Positions 18,782-27,386 of a stretch of 64,000 bases of DNA are shown one piece after another. The notes beneath the pieces were generated by a model. The model ran no database searches. It was given only the letters and a program-made list of their open reading frames with translations, and had not been told where the DNA came from. Every line of letters starts with the position of its first letter. Position 1 is the stretch's first letter. This DNA comes from Salipiger marinus (GTDB taxonomy: Bacteria > Pseudomonadota > Alphaproteobacteria > Rhodobacterales > Rhodobacteraceae): contig NZ_FNEJ01000008.1 of assembly GCF_900100085.1 (NCBI RefSeq), positions 1 through 64,000 on the forward strand. The letters are read 5' to 3'. The translations under genes and the position numbers were made by a program.

Positions 18782-20659
18782 TCAGGGCGCGGATTCGGGG
18801 AGGTCGGCGCCGTCATGGTCGGGGGCGGAATGGCCATGCATGGTCTTGTCCCAGTAGAAGGGCCGGTGCAGCAGTTCCCACAGCGCCTTGTAGGCGGCGA
18901 GCGTTCCCAGCGGATAGTAAAGGAACAGCGTCGGCACCACCGGCAGCAGCCCGCCATGCGGGCTGCGCGCCACGGCGGCGAGCGAGCAGAGCAGCGACAC
19001 CGCCTCGGCGGTCAGAAACGTGGCGACCAGCGCCCGCATCTGGCCTGCGGAGAGGCTGGCCGCCAGCGGATGCGGCAGCCCCGCCAGTACCAGCCAGAAC
19101 GACCACAGCACCGGCGCCAGCAGCGCCTGCAGCAGGCCGGGCACAAAGATCAGCTGGAAGCCCGCAAAGCCCCATGGCCCCAGATCGCGCCAGAGCTGGC
19201 GCGGGCGGCGCATGTGCACGGCCCATGTCATCATGTAGCCCTTGAGCCAGCGCGAGCGCTGCCGCACCCATGGCCAAGGGCGGTTGTTGGCCTCTTCGCG
19301 GGTGGGGGTGGCCAGCAGGTCGGTGACATAGCCGAACCGGGCCAGCCGCACGCCCAGATCGGCATCTTCGGTGACGTTATGGGCATCCCAGCCGCCGACA
19401 TGGTCCAGCGCTTCGCGGCGGAAGAACACCGTGGTGCCGCCCAGCGGGACCGGAAAGCCGAGGCGGGCCAGACCGGGCAGCAGGATCCGGAACCATGTGG
19501 CGTATTCGATGGTGAAACACCGCGCCAGCCAGTTGGCGCGCGGGTTATAGAAATCGAGGATCCCCTGCACGCAGGCGACCTGAGGCGGGGCCCGTTCGAA
19601 ATGATGCGCGACGCGGCGGATTTGGTCGGGGCTGGGTGAATCCTCGGCGTCATAGATGCCGATGATCTGGCCCCGGGCGAAGCGCAGCGCATAGTTCAGC
19701 GCGCGCGGCTTGGTGGTGACTGGGCCTTCGGGCACGGTCACGGTGCGGATCCATGGCGGCAGCGGCGTGCGGGCCAGCGTGCGCCGGGTCAGATCATCCC
19801 CCGCCTCCAGCACCAGCAGCACCTCGAGCAGGGCACGCGGATAGTCGAGGCGGCTGAGGCGGCGCACCAGCGTGTCGGCGATGTGTTCCTCGCGGAAAAG
19901 CGGCACCAGCAGCGACACCTCGGGCAGCGGTCCCGAAGCCGGGGCGGCGGGCGCGCTGCGGCGCCAGCCCGCGAGCAGCGCCGCGCCCTTGGTGATCTGG
20001 GCGAGCAAGAGCGACAGCAGCGCCAGCGCCAGCGCCGCGCCGAAAAAGGCAACGGGCCAGACCACCAGCAGCGCCAGGCAGGTCAGGGCCAGCCCGCCCG
20101 CCAGCGCAAGCTGCCGTGGCGTCGCGCCGGAAATGTCGCGGCAGCTGAGTTCGGCAGGCACCTGCGCTTCGGCGGCCCGCGCCATGGCGTCGCCATGACG
20201 CAGCGCGATTTCGGCGTGAATGTCGGATTCCAGCGCCAGCGCCATGGCGACGGGGCCGCAATCGGGGGCAAGCGCCTGCAGCACGGCGGCAAAACCCTGG
20301 GGCTGGGCGGTGGCGATCACCAGCGTCGCCCCCGCGCGCATCCATGGCAGGGCGGCAAGGCGCAGGCAGGTTTCGGGCGGCAGCAGATCCGCCAGCGCCG
20401 GATCGGGGGGGCAGCTGGCACGGTCCAGCGTCAGTACGCCGCAGTGCCGGGCCATCGCGTCGCGCAGATCTGCGGGGGATACAGTGTCTTCTGCCAGCAG
20501 GACGCGGGTGATGTCGGTGCCGCTGCGGCGGCTTTCGCCAAGCGCGCGCAGCGCTGCGGACGGCGCAAGGCGGCCCTGTTCCATCAGCAGCGCGGCCACG
20601 GGCCGTCCCCTGCCGGGGGATCCGGTCGGCGCGGCGGGGGCAGAGCGCGGCTGACGCAC
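18782..20659 (-). CDS. Membrane GT2 glycosyltransferase with N-terminal GspE-N/MshEN-like domain
   Basis: 625 residues, GTG start. Residues about 18-130 resemble the N-terminal domain of type II secretion and pilus ATPases (VAALLMEQGRLAPSAALRAL, then LLAEDTVSPADLRDAMA). Two membrane segments follow (about 180-225), then a processive-type GT2 domain: LLVPLFREE, DAEDSP (DxD), TEDADLGVRL, and QRSRWLKG (the Q-x-x-R-W motif). Several membrane segments complete the C-terminus. It probably polymerises or exports a polysaccharide at the inner membrane. MshEN domains in GT2 proteins such as NfrB bind cyclic di-GMP; whether this one does is open. Its leader RNA is unusual (see 20660-20722). Confidence 0.85.
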   Translation of the reverse strand: MRQPRSAPAAPTGSPGRGRPVAALLMEQGRLAPSAALRALGESRRSGTDITRVLLAEDTVSPADLRDAMARHCGVLTLDRASCPPDPALADLLPPETCLRLAALPWMRAGATLVIATAQPQGFAAVLQALAPDCGPVAMALALESDIHAEIALRHGDAMARAAEAQVPAELSCRDISGATPRQLALAGGLALTCLALLVVWPVAFFGAALALALLSLLLAQITKGAALLAGWRRSAPAAPASGPLPEVSLLVPLFREEHIADTLVRRLSRLDYPRALLEVLLVLEAGDDLTRRTLARTPLPPWIRTVTVPEGPVTTKPRALNYALRFARGQIIGIYDAEDSPSPDQIRRVAHHFERAPPQVACVQGILDFYNPRANWLARCFTIEYATWFRILLPGLARLGFPVPLGGTTVFFRREALDHVGGWDAHNVTEDADLGVRLARFGYVTDLLATPTREEANNRPWPWVRQRSRWLKGYMMTWAVHMRRPRQLWRDLGPWGFAGFQLIFVPGLLQALLAPVLWSFWLVLAGLPHPLAASLSAGQMRALVATFLTAEAVSLLCSLAAVARSPHGGLLPVVPTLFLYYPLGTLAAYKALWELLHRPFYWDKTMHGHSAPDHDGADLPESAP

Positions 20660-20722
20660 GAGGTGATCCTTTCCTTTGCGGAGAGGATCACCTCAGATTG
20701 GTAAAAAAAGCTTTAATCTGAG
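20660..20722 (-). promoter_or_regulatory. Leader of the GT2 gene with two mutually exclusive hairpins
   Basis: Read on the minus strand, CTCAGATT pairs with AATCTGAG (20722-20715 with 20699-20692), and GAGGTGATCCT pairs perfectly with AGGATCACCTC (20694-20684 with 20670-20660). The two stems share the bases GAG, so only one can fully form. The second stem ends at the base before the GTG start and contains the AGGA that would serve as ribosome binding site. GAGGTGATCC is a 10-base complement of the 16S rRNA 3' end, and GGATCACCTC equals that end. Confidence 0.55.
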
Positions 20723-20775
20723 CAGGTTGTTAACCATTTTCCGCATGGCGGCGCGGAAATCCGGCACGCTCCCGC

Positions 20776-21927
20776 TCAGGCGCCCATGCTGTTCACGAAC
20801 CGTTCGAAGAGATAGAAGCTGTCCTGCGGTCCGGGGCTGGCTTCGGGGTGGTGCTGCACGCTGAACACCGGGCGCTCGCTCATGCGAATCCCGCAGTTCG
20901 ACCCGTCAAACAGGCTGACATGGGTTTCCAGCACGCCTTTGGGCAGGGTCTGGCTGTCCACCGCGAAGCCGTGGTTCATCGAGGTGATCTCGACCTTGCC
21001 GGTCTCCACATCCTTGACCGGGTGGTTCGCGCCGTGATGGCCGTGGTTCATCTTGATGGTCTTGCCGCCAAGCGCCAGCGCCAGCATCTGGTGGCCAAGG
21101 CAGATGCCGAACATCGGCAGGTCGGTGTCATCCAGCAGGCCGCGGATCATCGGCACGGCATAGGCGCCGGTGGCGGCGGGATCGCCGGGGCCGTTCGACA
21201 GGAAGATGCCGTCGGGGGAATGCGCCAGCACCTCCTCCTTGGTGGCGGAGGCGGGCAGCACGGTCACGTCGCAGCCCGCCGAGGCGAGGCAGCGCAGGAT
21301 GTTGCGCTTGGCGCCATAGTCGATGGCGACCACTTTCTTGCGCGGCGCGGTCTGCCGGGCATAGCCTTCGGGCCAGGCCCACCGCATTTCGTCCCAGCGG
21401 TAGCTCTGCGCGCAGGTCACGTCCTTGGCCAGATCAAGACCGGTCAGGCCCGGAAAGGCGCGCGCGGCGGCGACCAGCGCCTCCACGTCGAAATTGCCCT
21501 CGGGGTCATGGGCCAGTGCCACATGCGGGGCGCCCTGCTGCCGGATGGCGCGGGTCAGCCGCCGGGTGTCGATGCCGCCGATGGCGATGCGGCCCCGCGC
21601 CGCCAGCCATTCGGACAGCTGCTGCACGGCCCGCCAGTTGGAGGACTGCGTGGGCATCCATTTCACCACCATGCCCGCCGCCACCGGATCGCCGGTTTCG
21701 TCATCCTCGGGGGTGACGCCGGTATTGCCGATATGCGGGAAGGTGAAGGTCACGATCTGGCCCGCATAAGACGGGTCCGTCATGATTTCCTGATAGCCGG
21801 ACATGGCGGTGTTGAAACACAGCTCGGCCTGGGCCTGGCCGGTGGCGCCGAACCCCTGGCCGTAAAACAGCGTGCCATCGGCGAGGGCGAGGCAGGCGGT
21901 GGGCTTCTGCGGGGTGGCGAGCGACAT
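20776..21927 (-). CDS. carA: Carbamoyl-phosphate synthase small (glutaminase) subunit
   Basis: Hydrolyses glutamine and feeds ammonia to CarB for carbamoyl phosphate, used in arginine and pyrimidine synthesis. 383 residues. The N-terminal CPSase_sm_chain domain has CFNTAMSGYQEIMTDPSYAGQ; the class I amidotransferase domain has the nucleophile in MFGICLGHQMLALALGG and the His/Glu pair in FSVQHHPEASPGP. The start at 21927 follows GAGGAG. carB is not in the window. It is divergent from the YqeY gene across 195 bases. Confidence 0.97.
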   Translation of the reverse strand: MSLATPQKPTACLALADGTLFYGQGFGATGQAQAELCFNTAMSGYQEIMTDPSYAGQIVTFTFPHIGNTGVTPEDDETGDPVAAGMVVKWMPTQSSNWRAVQQLSEWLAARGRIAIGGIDTRRLTRAIRQQGAPHVALAHDPEGNFDVEALVAAARAFPGLTGLDLAKDVTCAQSYRWDEMRWAWPEGYARQTAPRKKVVAIDYGAKRNILRCLASAGCDVTVLPASATKEEVLAHSPDGIFLSNGPGDPAATGAYAVPMIRGLLDDTDLPMFGICLGHQMLALALGGKTIKMNHGHHGANHPVKDVETGKVEITSMNHGFAVDSQTLPKGVLETHVSLFDGSNCGIRMSERPVFSVQHHPEASPGPQDSFYLFERFVNSMGA

Positions 21928-22122
21928 GGCGCGACTCCTCTGCTTTTGGGGGCTGTTGGCAAATCGGGCCATACCTAAGGGCAGGGCGGAGCCGGGTCAA
22001 GGGCTCATTTGTGACGCGAAGTCAAGCAAAATCAAAGACTTGGTTCCATATCGCGCAGAGTTGCGCGCCCTTGAGCCTTTCGGTAGGCTCAGGTCTTGAA
22101 CAGCTTCCGGGGACTCCTTTCG
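21928..22122. other. Divergent intergenic region carA / yqeY-like
   Basis: A lower-GC patch around 22008-22050 should contain the two outward promoters. A short inverted repeat TGAGCC / GGCTCA lies at about 22074-22092, ahead of the YqeY-like gene. I see no recognisable operator. Confidence 0.4.
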
Positions 22123-22584
22123 ATGGAATTGCGCGAACGCATCATGGCCGCGACCAAGCAGGCCATGCGAGACAAGGCGGCAGATCGGCTGTCGACATTG
22201 CGGCTGATCTCTGCCGCGTTCAAGGATCGGGACATTGCCGCCCGCGCCGAAGGACAGGAAGGCGGGGTCGAAGACAGCGAATTGCTGGCGATCCTTGCCA
22301 AGATGGTCAAGCAGCGCCGCGAAAGCGCGCGCACCTATGAAGAAGGCGGGCGGCTGGATCTGGCCGAACGCGAACTGGCCGAGATCGTGGTGATCGAGGA
22401 ATTCCTGCCCAAGCCGCTGAGCGAGGAGGAGGTGACCAAGGCCGTGGATGCCGCCGTTGCCGAACTGGGCGCGAATTCCATCCGCGACATGGGCCGGGTG
22501 ATGGGCGTGCTGAAGGCGCGCTATCAGGGCCGCATGGATTTTGGCGCGGTGGGGCCGCTGGTCAAGGACCGTCTGGCGGGCTGA
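22123..22584 (+). CDS. GatB/YqeY domain protein
   Basis: 153 residues, a stand-alone YqeY protein of normal length. The family pattern is complete: MELRERIMAATKQAMRDK at the N-terminus, STLRLISAAFKDRDIAAR, and IEEFLPKPLSEEEV followed by DMGRVMGVLKARYQGRMDFG. The family resembles the tRNA-binding tail of the GatB amidotransferase, so a role in tRNA-dependent amidation is suspected but unproven. The start at 22123 is the one that matches homologues; upstream in-frame codons are non-ATG. It converges on the next gene with only a few bases between. Confidence 0.9.
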   Translation: MELRERIMAATKQAMRDKAADRLSTLRLISAAFKDRDIAARAEGQEGGVEDSELLAILAKMVKQRRESARTYEEGGRLDLAERELAEIVVIEEFLPKPLSEEEVTKAVDAAVAELGANSIRDMGRVMGVLKARYQGRMDFGAVGPLVKDRLAG

Positions 22585-22589
22585 GGCGC

Positions 22590-23483
22590 CTAGGGCGCGG
22601 GGAAGTCCCGCGCCACCGCCGCGCGTTCGGCGGCATCGCGCAGCGCGAAGCGGCGCACGAACCGGGTCTTGAACCCTACCCTGCCGCGGCGGGCGCCAAA
22701 ATTCTCGCCGTGGTTCAGCACATACAGCACCGCAGGCCGGGGCAGCGCCACCGGCGCGAGCCCCGCCAGCCGCGCCAGATACGGAAACATCCGGTGTTCA
22801 TGCGCGGTCATCGCCCTGAGGAAAGGCGCGCTTTGCGGCAGATCCGGGTCATGGCGCAGCGCCATGCAGGATCCGCACAGTTTCCAGAACGGTTTGCGCA
22901 GCGGCTGGCGCAGCGATGGCGGGCCGGCCAGCGCCACCTCGCCGCTGGCATGGTCCATGACATAGCCCTGCGCCACCAGATAGCCGCGCGCCTGCTGGTC
23001 CAGCATTTCCGCCACGGTGCCGTCGCGCAGCAGGTCATCGGCATCAAAGCTCATGACATAGGCGGGCCTGCGGGTGAGCGCGGGCAGATGGTCGCAGAGC
23101 GCCGCGAGCTTGCGCCATTTGTCATTGCCCGGCGTGGGATCGGTAAAGGGCAGCCATGTGATGCGCGGATCATCGGGCAGGGGCGGGCGCTCCTGACAGC
23201 AGATCACCGCCTGCCAGTCGCCGCGCTGGCGCTGGAAACTTTCCAGCGTGCGGGCAAGCCGTGCGGTCACCGCGTGCCAGTCGCCGACGTGATGCGGCCC
23301 CACCAGCGGGATCAGAAAGATCACCTGCTCTGCCGGGGCGGCGGAGGGCGGAGCCTGCCGCCGCGACAGCGCCGCCGCCTCTGACGGGGCGGGATCAAGG
23401 GTCAGGGCCAGCGCCGGGCTGACCGCTGCGGCGAGCCGCAGCACGCGCCGTTTCCATTTCGGGGTGGCCTGTGCCTGCGCCAT
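22590..23483 (-). CDS. Glycosyltransferase-like protein (GT-A type)
   Basis: 297 residues, start preceded by GGAGCGAAG. After about 55 variable residues, VIFLIPLVGPHHVGDW begins a nucleotide-sugar-transferase fold; MSFDADDLLRDGTVAEML supplies a D-x-D-like metal site near residue 145. The late HEHRMFPYLARLAGLAPV and VLYVLNHGENFG stretches recur in glycosyltransferase-like proteins of Rhodobacteraceae. There is no membrane segment and no signal peptide beyond a weakly hydrophobic stretch at 15-30. Donor and acceptor are unknown; it is separated by only 18 bases from the DUF2244 gene upstream. Confidence 0.65.
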   Translation of the reverse strand: MAQAQATPKWKRRVLRLAAAVSPALALTLDPAPSEAAALSRRQAPPSAAPAEQVIFLIPLVGPHHVGDWHAVTARLARTLESFQRQRGDWQAVICCQERPPLPDDPRITWLPFTDPTPGNDKWRKLAALCDHLPALTRRPAYVMSFDADDLLRDGTVAEMLDQQARGYLVAQGYVMDHASGEVALAGPPSLRQPLRKPFWKLCGSCMALRHDPDLPQSAPFLRAMTAHEHRMFPYLARLAGLAPVALPRPAVLYVLNHGENFGARRGRVGFKTRFVRRFALRDAAERAAVARDFPAP

Positions 23484-23501
23484 CTTCGCTCCGTCTCGGG
23501 G

Positions 23502-23999
23502 TCAGGGCCGGGCGATCTGCCGCACCCTGTCGGAAAGTTCGGCATAAAGCGCCTTGCGTTCGTCTTCGCTGAGAAACGCACCGATCTCAACCTCGCGCCC
23601 GCTGCCTTTCAGCGTGACATAATAGGGCACGGGGCCGCCTTTTTCATGCAGGCTGACGCTGACCCAGTAGGGATTGCCCTCCCAGTCCTGCGCCGGGCCG
23701 CGCGGGTTGTGGCGGGTCAGCCGCAGGTGATCGGGGCTGAGTTCCAGCACTTCGAGGATCTGGCGGTCGCGTTCATTGCGGCGCAGCGCATACCAGATCG
23801 CCCAGAGGGCCGCGAGCATGAAGGGCAGCAGCCCCCAGAGCAGCACGGTGCCCAGCACGGCATAGATCGGAAACAGCGCCAGAAAGAAGAAGATGCCGAT
23901 GAAGGTGACAAAGCCCTTGGCGGACAGCGACTGATGCGGCCAGAGCCGCAGCTCTGCCGCCGGTGCCGTCCGATCCGTGGTGGTCCAAGCATATGGCAT
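23502..23999 (-). CDS. DUF2244 membrane protein
   Basis: 165 residues. Two adjacent membrane segments at about residues 28-68 (GFVTFIGIFFFLALFPIYAV, then a second rich in Leu and Trp) are followed by a cytoplasmic domain with the family's WVSVSLHEKGGPVPYYVTLK stretch. DUF2244 proteins are frequently next to cytochrome c oxidase genes in alphaproteobacteria, as here, 116 bases after ctaD on the same strand. A role in oxidase assembly is a guess from context; the molecular function is unknown. Confidence 0.85.
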   Translation of the reverse strand: MPYAWTTTDRTAPAAELRLWPHQSLSAKGFVTFIGIFFFLALFPIYAVLGTVLLWGLLPFMLAALWAIWYALRRNERDRQILEVLELSPDHLRLTRHNPRGPAQDWEGNPYWVSVSLHEKGGPVPYYVTLKGSGREVEIGAFLSEDERKALYAELSDRVRQIARP

Positions 24000-24063
24000 G
24001 GCCGGAATGTATCATTGGCGCCGGGCGTGTCTAACGCAAAGATGCCGCAGGGGGCCAAACGAA

Positions 24064-24094
24064 ACCGGCCCCGGAGATGCTCTCCGGGGCCGGT
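24064..24094 (-). terminator. Terminator after ctaD
   Basis: A perfect 14-bp stem ACCGGCCCCGGAGA / TCTCCGGGGCCGGT with a 3-base loop, 22 bases after the ctaD stop. On the minus strand it is followed by TTTCGTTTGG, a weak U-tract. Confidence 0.8.
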
Positions 24095-24115
24095 CCAGCA
24101 GGTCAGGTCAGCGCG

Positions 24116-25789
24116 TCAGTGCGCGTGGCCCTTGTCCCAGTCCTCGCGCTTCGGCAGCTGCTCGAACGTGTGTTCGGGCGGGGGCGAAGGCAGGGTCCAT
24201 TCCAGCGTGTCCGCGTATTCGTTCCACGGGTTCGGTGCGGTGCAGGCCACGCCCTTGCGCAGCGAGTGCCACATCACCCAGAAGAAGAACAGGAAGGAGG
24301 CGAAGCTGATGATCGCACCCCAGCTCGACACGTGGTTCCAGAGCGCGAAGGCTTCGGGATAGTCGATATAGCGGCGCGGCATGCCCTGACGGCCAAGGAA
24401 GTGCTGCGGGAAGAACGTCAGGTTCGTACCGATGAACATGGCGTAGAAATGCAGCTTGCCAGCCCATTCGGGGTACATCTTGCCGGTCATCTTGGGGAAG
24501 TAGAAATAGACCCCCGCGAAGATGGCAAACACCGCACCAAGGCTCATCACGTAGTGGAAATGCGCCACCACGTAATAGGTGTCGTGATAGGCACGGTCGA
24601 CGCCCGCCTGGCTGAGCACCACGCCGGTCACGCCGCCCATGGTGAACAGGATCAGGAAGCCGATCGCCCAGAGCATCGGTGTCTTGAACTCGATGGAGCC
24701 GCCCCACATCGTGGCGATCCAGCTGAACACCTTGACCCCGGTCGGCACCGCGATGACCATCGTGGCCAGCATGAAGTAGCTCTGCTGGGTCAGCGACATG
24801 CCCACGGTGTACATGTGGTGCGCCCACACGACGAACCCGAGCGCGCCGATCGCGATGATCGCCCAGACCATCGGCAGGTAGCCGAAGACCGGCTTGCGCG
24901 AGAAGGTGGCAATGACGTGGGAGATGATGCCGAAGCCCGGCAGGATCACGATATACACTTCCGGGTGGCCGAAGAACCACAGGATGTGCTGGTAGAGCAC
25001 GGGGTCGCCGCCGCCTGCGGGATCAAAGAAGGTGGTCCCGAAGTTCCGGTCGGTCAGCAGCATGGTGATGGCGCCAGCCAGCACCGGCAGGGCCAGCAGG
25101 ATCAGCCACGCGGTCACGAAGACCGACCATGCAAACAGCGGCACCTTGAACAGGGTCATGCCGGGGGCGCGCATGTTCAGGAAGGTGGTGATGATGTTGA
25201 TGGCCCCAAGGATCGACGAGGCGCCCGAGACGTGCACCGCAAAGATCGCGAGATCGGTGGAGAAACCGCCTTCGGTGGTCGAGAGCGGCGGATAGAGCAC
25301 CCAGCCGATCCCCGAGCCAAGCTGGCCATTGCCGCCGGGGCTGAAGACCGAGACCACGGCCAGCAGCGAGCCTGCGACGAACAGCCAGTAGCTGAGGTTG
25401 TTCAGCCGCGGGAACGCCATGTCCGGCGCGCCGATCTGCAGCGGCATGAAATAGTTGCCAAAGCCGCCGAACAGCGCCGGGATCACCACGAAGAACATCA
25501 TCAGGATCCCGTGTCCGGTGATCATGACGTTCCAGAGATGGCCGTTGGGGGTGCAGTTTTCGGTGGCGGTCGGGAAAAGCCGCGCCCCTTCCATGCACAT
25601 GAACTGCACGCCGGGCTCCATGAGCTCCAGTCGCATGTAGACGGTGAAGGCCACGGAGATCAGGCCCACGATCGCCGAGGTGATCAGGTAAAGAATCCCG
25701 ATATCCTTGTGATTCGTGGACATGAACCAGCGGGTGAAGAACCCGCGGTCGTCCTCGTGCTCGTGGCCGTGAATGGCGGCGTCTGCCAT
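24116..25789 (-). CDS. ctaD: Cytochrome c oxidase subunit I (aa3 type)
   Basis: Haem-copper subunit of the aerobic terminal oxidase; reduces oxygen to water while pumping protons across the inner membrane. 557 residues with twelve membrane segments. Key motifs: [11 protein letters not shown] at the N-terminus, [21 protein letters not shown] (haem a His), [21 protein letters not shown] (CuB His with cross-linked Tyr), WAHHMYTVG (CuB His pair), and [15 protein letters not shown] (haem ligands). AGGAGG precedes the ATG at 25789. Other oxidase subunits are not adjacent. An FNR-type site lies 119 bases upstream. Confidence 0.98.
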   Translation of the reverse strand: MADAAIHGHEHEDDRGFFTRWFMSTNHKDIGILYLITSAIVGLISVAFTVYMRLELMEPGVQFMCMEGARLFPTATENCTPNGHLWNVMITGHGILMMFFVVIPALFGGFGNYFMPLQIGAPDMAFPRLNNLSYWLFVAGSLLAVVSVFSPGGNGQLGSGIGWVLYPPLSTTEGGFSTDLAIFAVHVSGASSILGAINIITTFLNMRAPGMTLFKVPLFAWSVFVTAWLILLALPVLAGAITMLLTDRNFGTTFFDPAGGGDPVLYQHILWFFGHPEVYIVILPGFGIISHVIATFSRKPVFGYLPMVWAIIAIGALGFVVWAHHMYTVGMSLTQQSYFMLATMVIAVPTGVKVFSWIATMWGGSIEFKTPMLWAIGFLILFTMGGVTGVVLSQAGVDRAYHDTYYVVAHFHYVMSLGAVFAIFAGVYFYFPKMTGKMYPEWAGKLHFYAMFIGTNLTFFPQHFLGRQGMPRRYIDYPEAFALWNHVSSWGAIISFASFLFFFWVMWHSLRKGVACTAPNPWNEYADTLEWTLPSPPPEHTFEQLPKREDWDKGHAH

Positions 25790-25907
25790 TGTGTGCCTCC
25801 TGTTGGTCTCGTCCAAAGCGTCGCAAGGGGGCACGCAAACTGACCGCGGCGCCCTCGGTTCCGATTTTCCTTTTAGAATGTGACCGTCGCAGCGGCAACG
25901 GACTCAA

Positions 25908-25921
25908 TTGATCCAGATCAA
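25908..25921. promoter_or_regulatory. FNR/FnrL-type box upstream of ctaD
   Basis: TTGATCCAGATCAA is a perfect match to the FNR consensus TTGAT-N4-ATCAA. It is centred 126 bases upstream of the ctaD start and 138 bases upstream of the DUF1127 start on the other strand, so it could serve either gene. In Rhodobacter species FnrL acts on respiratory genes when oxygen is low. Confidence 0.75.
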
Positions 25922-26051
25922 ACTTTATTGTCGCACCCGGCGCAGGGCTTGCGGGCTGCGGCGGGCCTGCGCGAAGGGCGGGTTTTCCTGACCTGCGCGC
26001 GGCGGGCAGGGCGCGTATGGTCGTCCCATGTCCCACCCCGGAGAGTTCGCC

Positions 26052-26255
26052 ATGCGCCGCCTCAGCCTGCCTTACGTGTCCCGCCTGACCCGGCTCTTCC
26101 GGTCGCTCGAGACGCCGTTCGCCCGGCGGCAGCGCCGTCTGGCGGGACGGGTGGCGGCGCTGCGCGCGCTGGATGATGCGGCGCTGGCCGGGCTGGGGCT
26201 GCGGCGCGACCAGATCATCGCGCATGTGTTTCTGGGTCAGGCCACGCTGCGCTGA
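26052..26255 (+). CDS. DUF1127 small basic protein
   Basis: 67 residues from the ATG preceded by GGAGAG; an ATG at 26028 would add eight residues. The C-terminal half carries the DUF1127 pattern: ALRALDDAALAGLGLRRDQIIAHVF (L-x-x-L-s/d-D-x-x-L-x-x-x-G-L). DUF1127 proteins in alphaproteobacteria are short, Arg-rich and often strongly expressed; some affect RNA turnover or phosphate/carbon physiology, but no function can be assigned here. It lies convergent to lipB. Confidence 0.78.
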   Translation: MRRLSLPYVSRLTRLFRSLETPFARRQRRLAGRVAALRALDDAALAGLGLRRDQIIAHVFLGQATLR

Positions 26256-26353
26256 TCCCCTCATCCTGCCGCGGGACTGTCCCCCTTGCGGCGGGTGCTC
26301 TGGCCGGAGCGGCCTGTTCTCCCCAAACCCCGACCGCCGCTCCGGTCAGACCT

Positions 26354-27040
26354 TTATTCCGCGGCGGCGGTCCGGCAGGCGGGGCGGGCTTCTGCGGCAA
26401 AGACCTGATCGAAGCCGCGCCGGAGCGCCACGTCCAGATCGGCCATGCCCACGGGCAGGCCCAGATCGACAAGGCTCGTCACGCCGAAATCCCGGATGCC
26501 GCAGGGCACGATGCCGCTGAAATGCTCCAGATCCGGCTCCACATTGATCGAGATGCCGTGAAAGCTGACCCATTTGCGCAGCCGGATGCCGATGGCCGCG
26601 ATCTTGTCCTCGGCCAGCCCGCCATCGGTGCGGCGGGGCCGGTCGGGGCGTTCGACCCAGACCCCCACGCGCCCGTCGCGGATATGGCCCGCCACGTTGA
26701 ACTCCGCCAGCGCCGCGATCACCCAGGCTTCCAGCTGGCGCACGAAGCAGCGCACGTCGCGCCCGCGCGCGCCCACGTCGAGCATGACATAGACCACCCG
26801 CTGGCCGGGCCCGTGATAGGTGTATTGCCCGCCGCGCTTGCTGGGAAAGACCGGAAAGCGGTCGGGGCTGTGCAGATCCTCGGGCCGGGCGGAGGTGCCT
26901 GCGGTATAAAGCGGCGGATGCTCCACCAGCCAGACCGCCTCGGGGGCCTGCCCTGCGGCAATCGCCTCGGCCCGCGCCTCCATGAAGGCCACCGCCTCGG
27001 GATACCCCGTGAGCCCCTCGCTTGTGATCCACTCCACCAT
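26354..27040 (-). CDS. lipB: Octanoyl-[acyl-carrier-protein]:protein N-octanoyltransferase
   Basis: Transfers octanoate from acyl-carrier protein to lipoyl domains, the first step of protein lipoylation. 228 residues. [20 protein letters not shown] is the family substrate-pocket signature, the catalytic Lys is in [18 protein letters not shown], and the nucleophilic Cys is in FSGIVPCGI. The start at 27040 has AAGG upstream. lipA is not in the window. It is followed on the other side by a tRNA gene reading away. Confidence 0.96.
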   Translation of the reverse strand: MVEWITSEGLTGYPEAVAFMEARAEAIAAGQAPEAVWLVEHPPLYTAGTSARPEDLHSPDRFPVFPSKRGGQYTYHGPGQRVVYVMLDVGARGRDVRCFVRQLEAWVIAALAEFNVAGHIRDGRVGVWVERPDRPRRTDGGLAEDKIAAIGIRLRKWVSFHGISINVEPDLEHFSGIVPCGIRDFGVTSLVDLGLPVGMADLDVALRRGFDQVFAAEARPACRTAAAE

Positions 27041-27212
27041 GGCCCGCCGCCTTCTGCCTGATCCACGCCAAGATCAATGCCGTCTGCAGCCCCCGCCTGC
27101 AAGTCCGCGCGGCCCGGCCCGGACGGGGGCGGAAAATTTCCGGGCCCCGGCGCTTTTGCTCTTCACAAGCCCGGCGGGCTTTTGTAGGTAGCGCGTCACC
27201 AGCCCAGACAGT

Positions 27213-27298
27213 GCGGTCGTGGCGGAATGGTAGACGCGCAGCGTTGAGGTCGCTGTGGGGTAACACCCGTGGAAGTTCGAGTCTTCTCGACCGCACCA
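27213..27298 (+). tRNA. tRNA-Leu (anticodon GAG)
   Basis: The acceptor stem GCGGTCG / CGACCGC closes the gene, with discriminator A and an encoded CCA (27296-27298). The anticodon stem CAGCG / CGCTG holds the loop TTGAGGT, giving anticodon GAG for CUC/CUU leucine codons. A long variable arm (GTGGGGTAACACCCGT region) is present as expected for Leu tRNA, and the T-loop reads GTTCGAGTC. Confidence 0.96.
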
Positions 27299-27386
27299 AT
27301 TTCCCGAAAATCGAGGCGCCAGCCTTGGCCCTGCCATGATCATGGTGGGGGCTTTTGCGTCTGTGGGGGCTGCTATTTCCGGAAGA

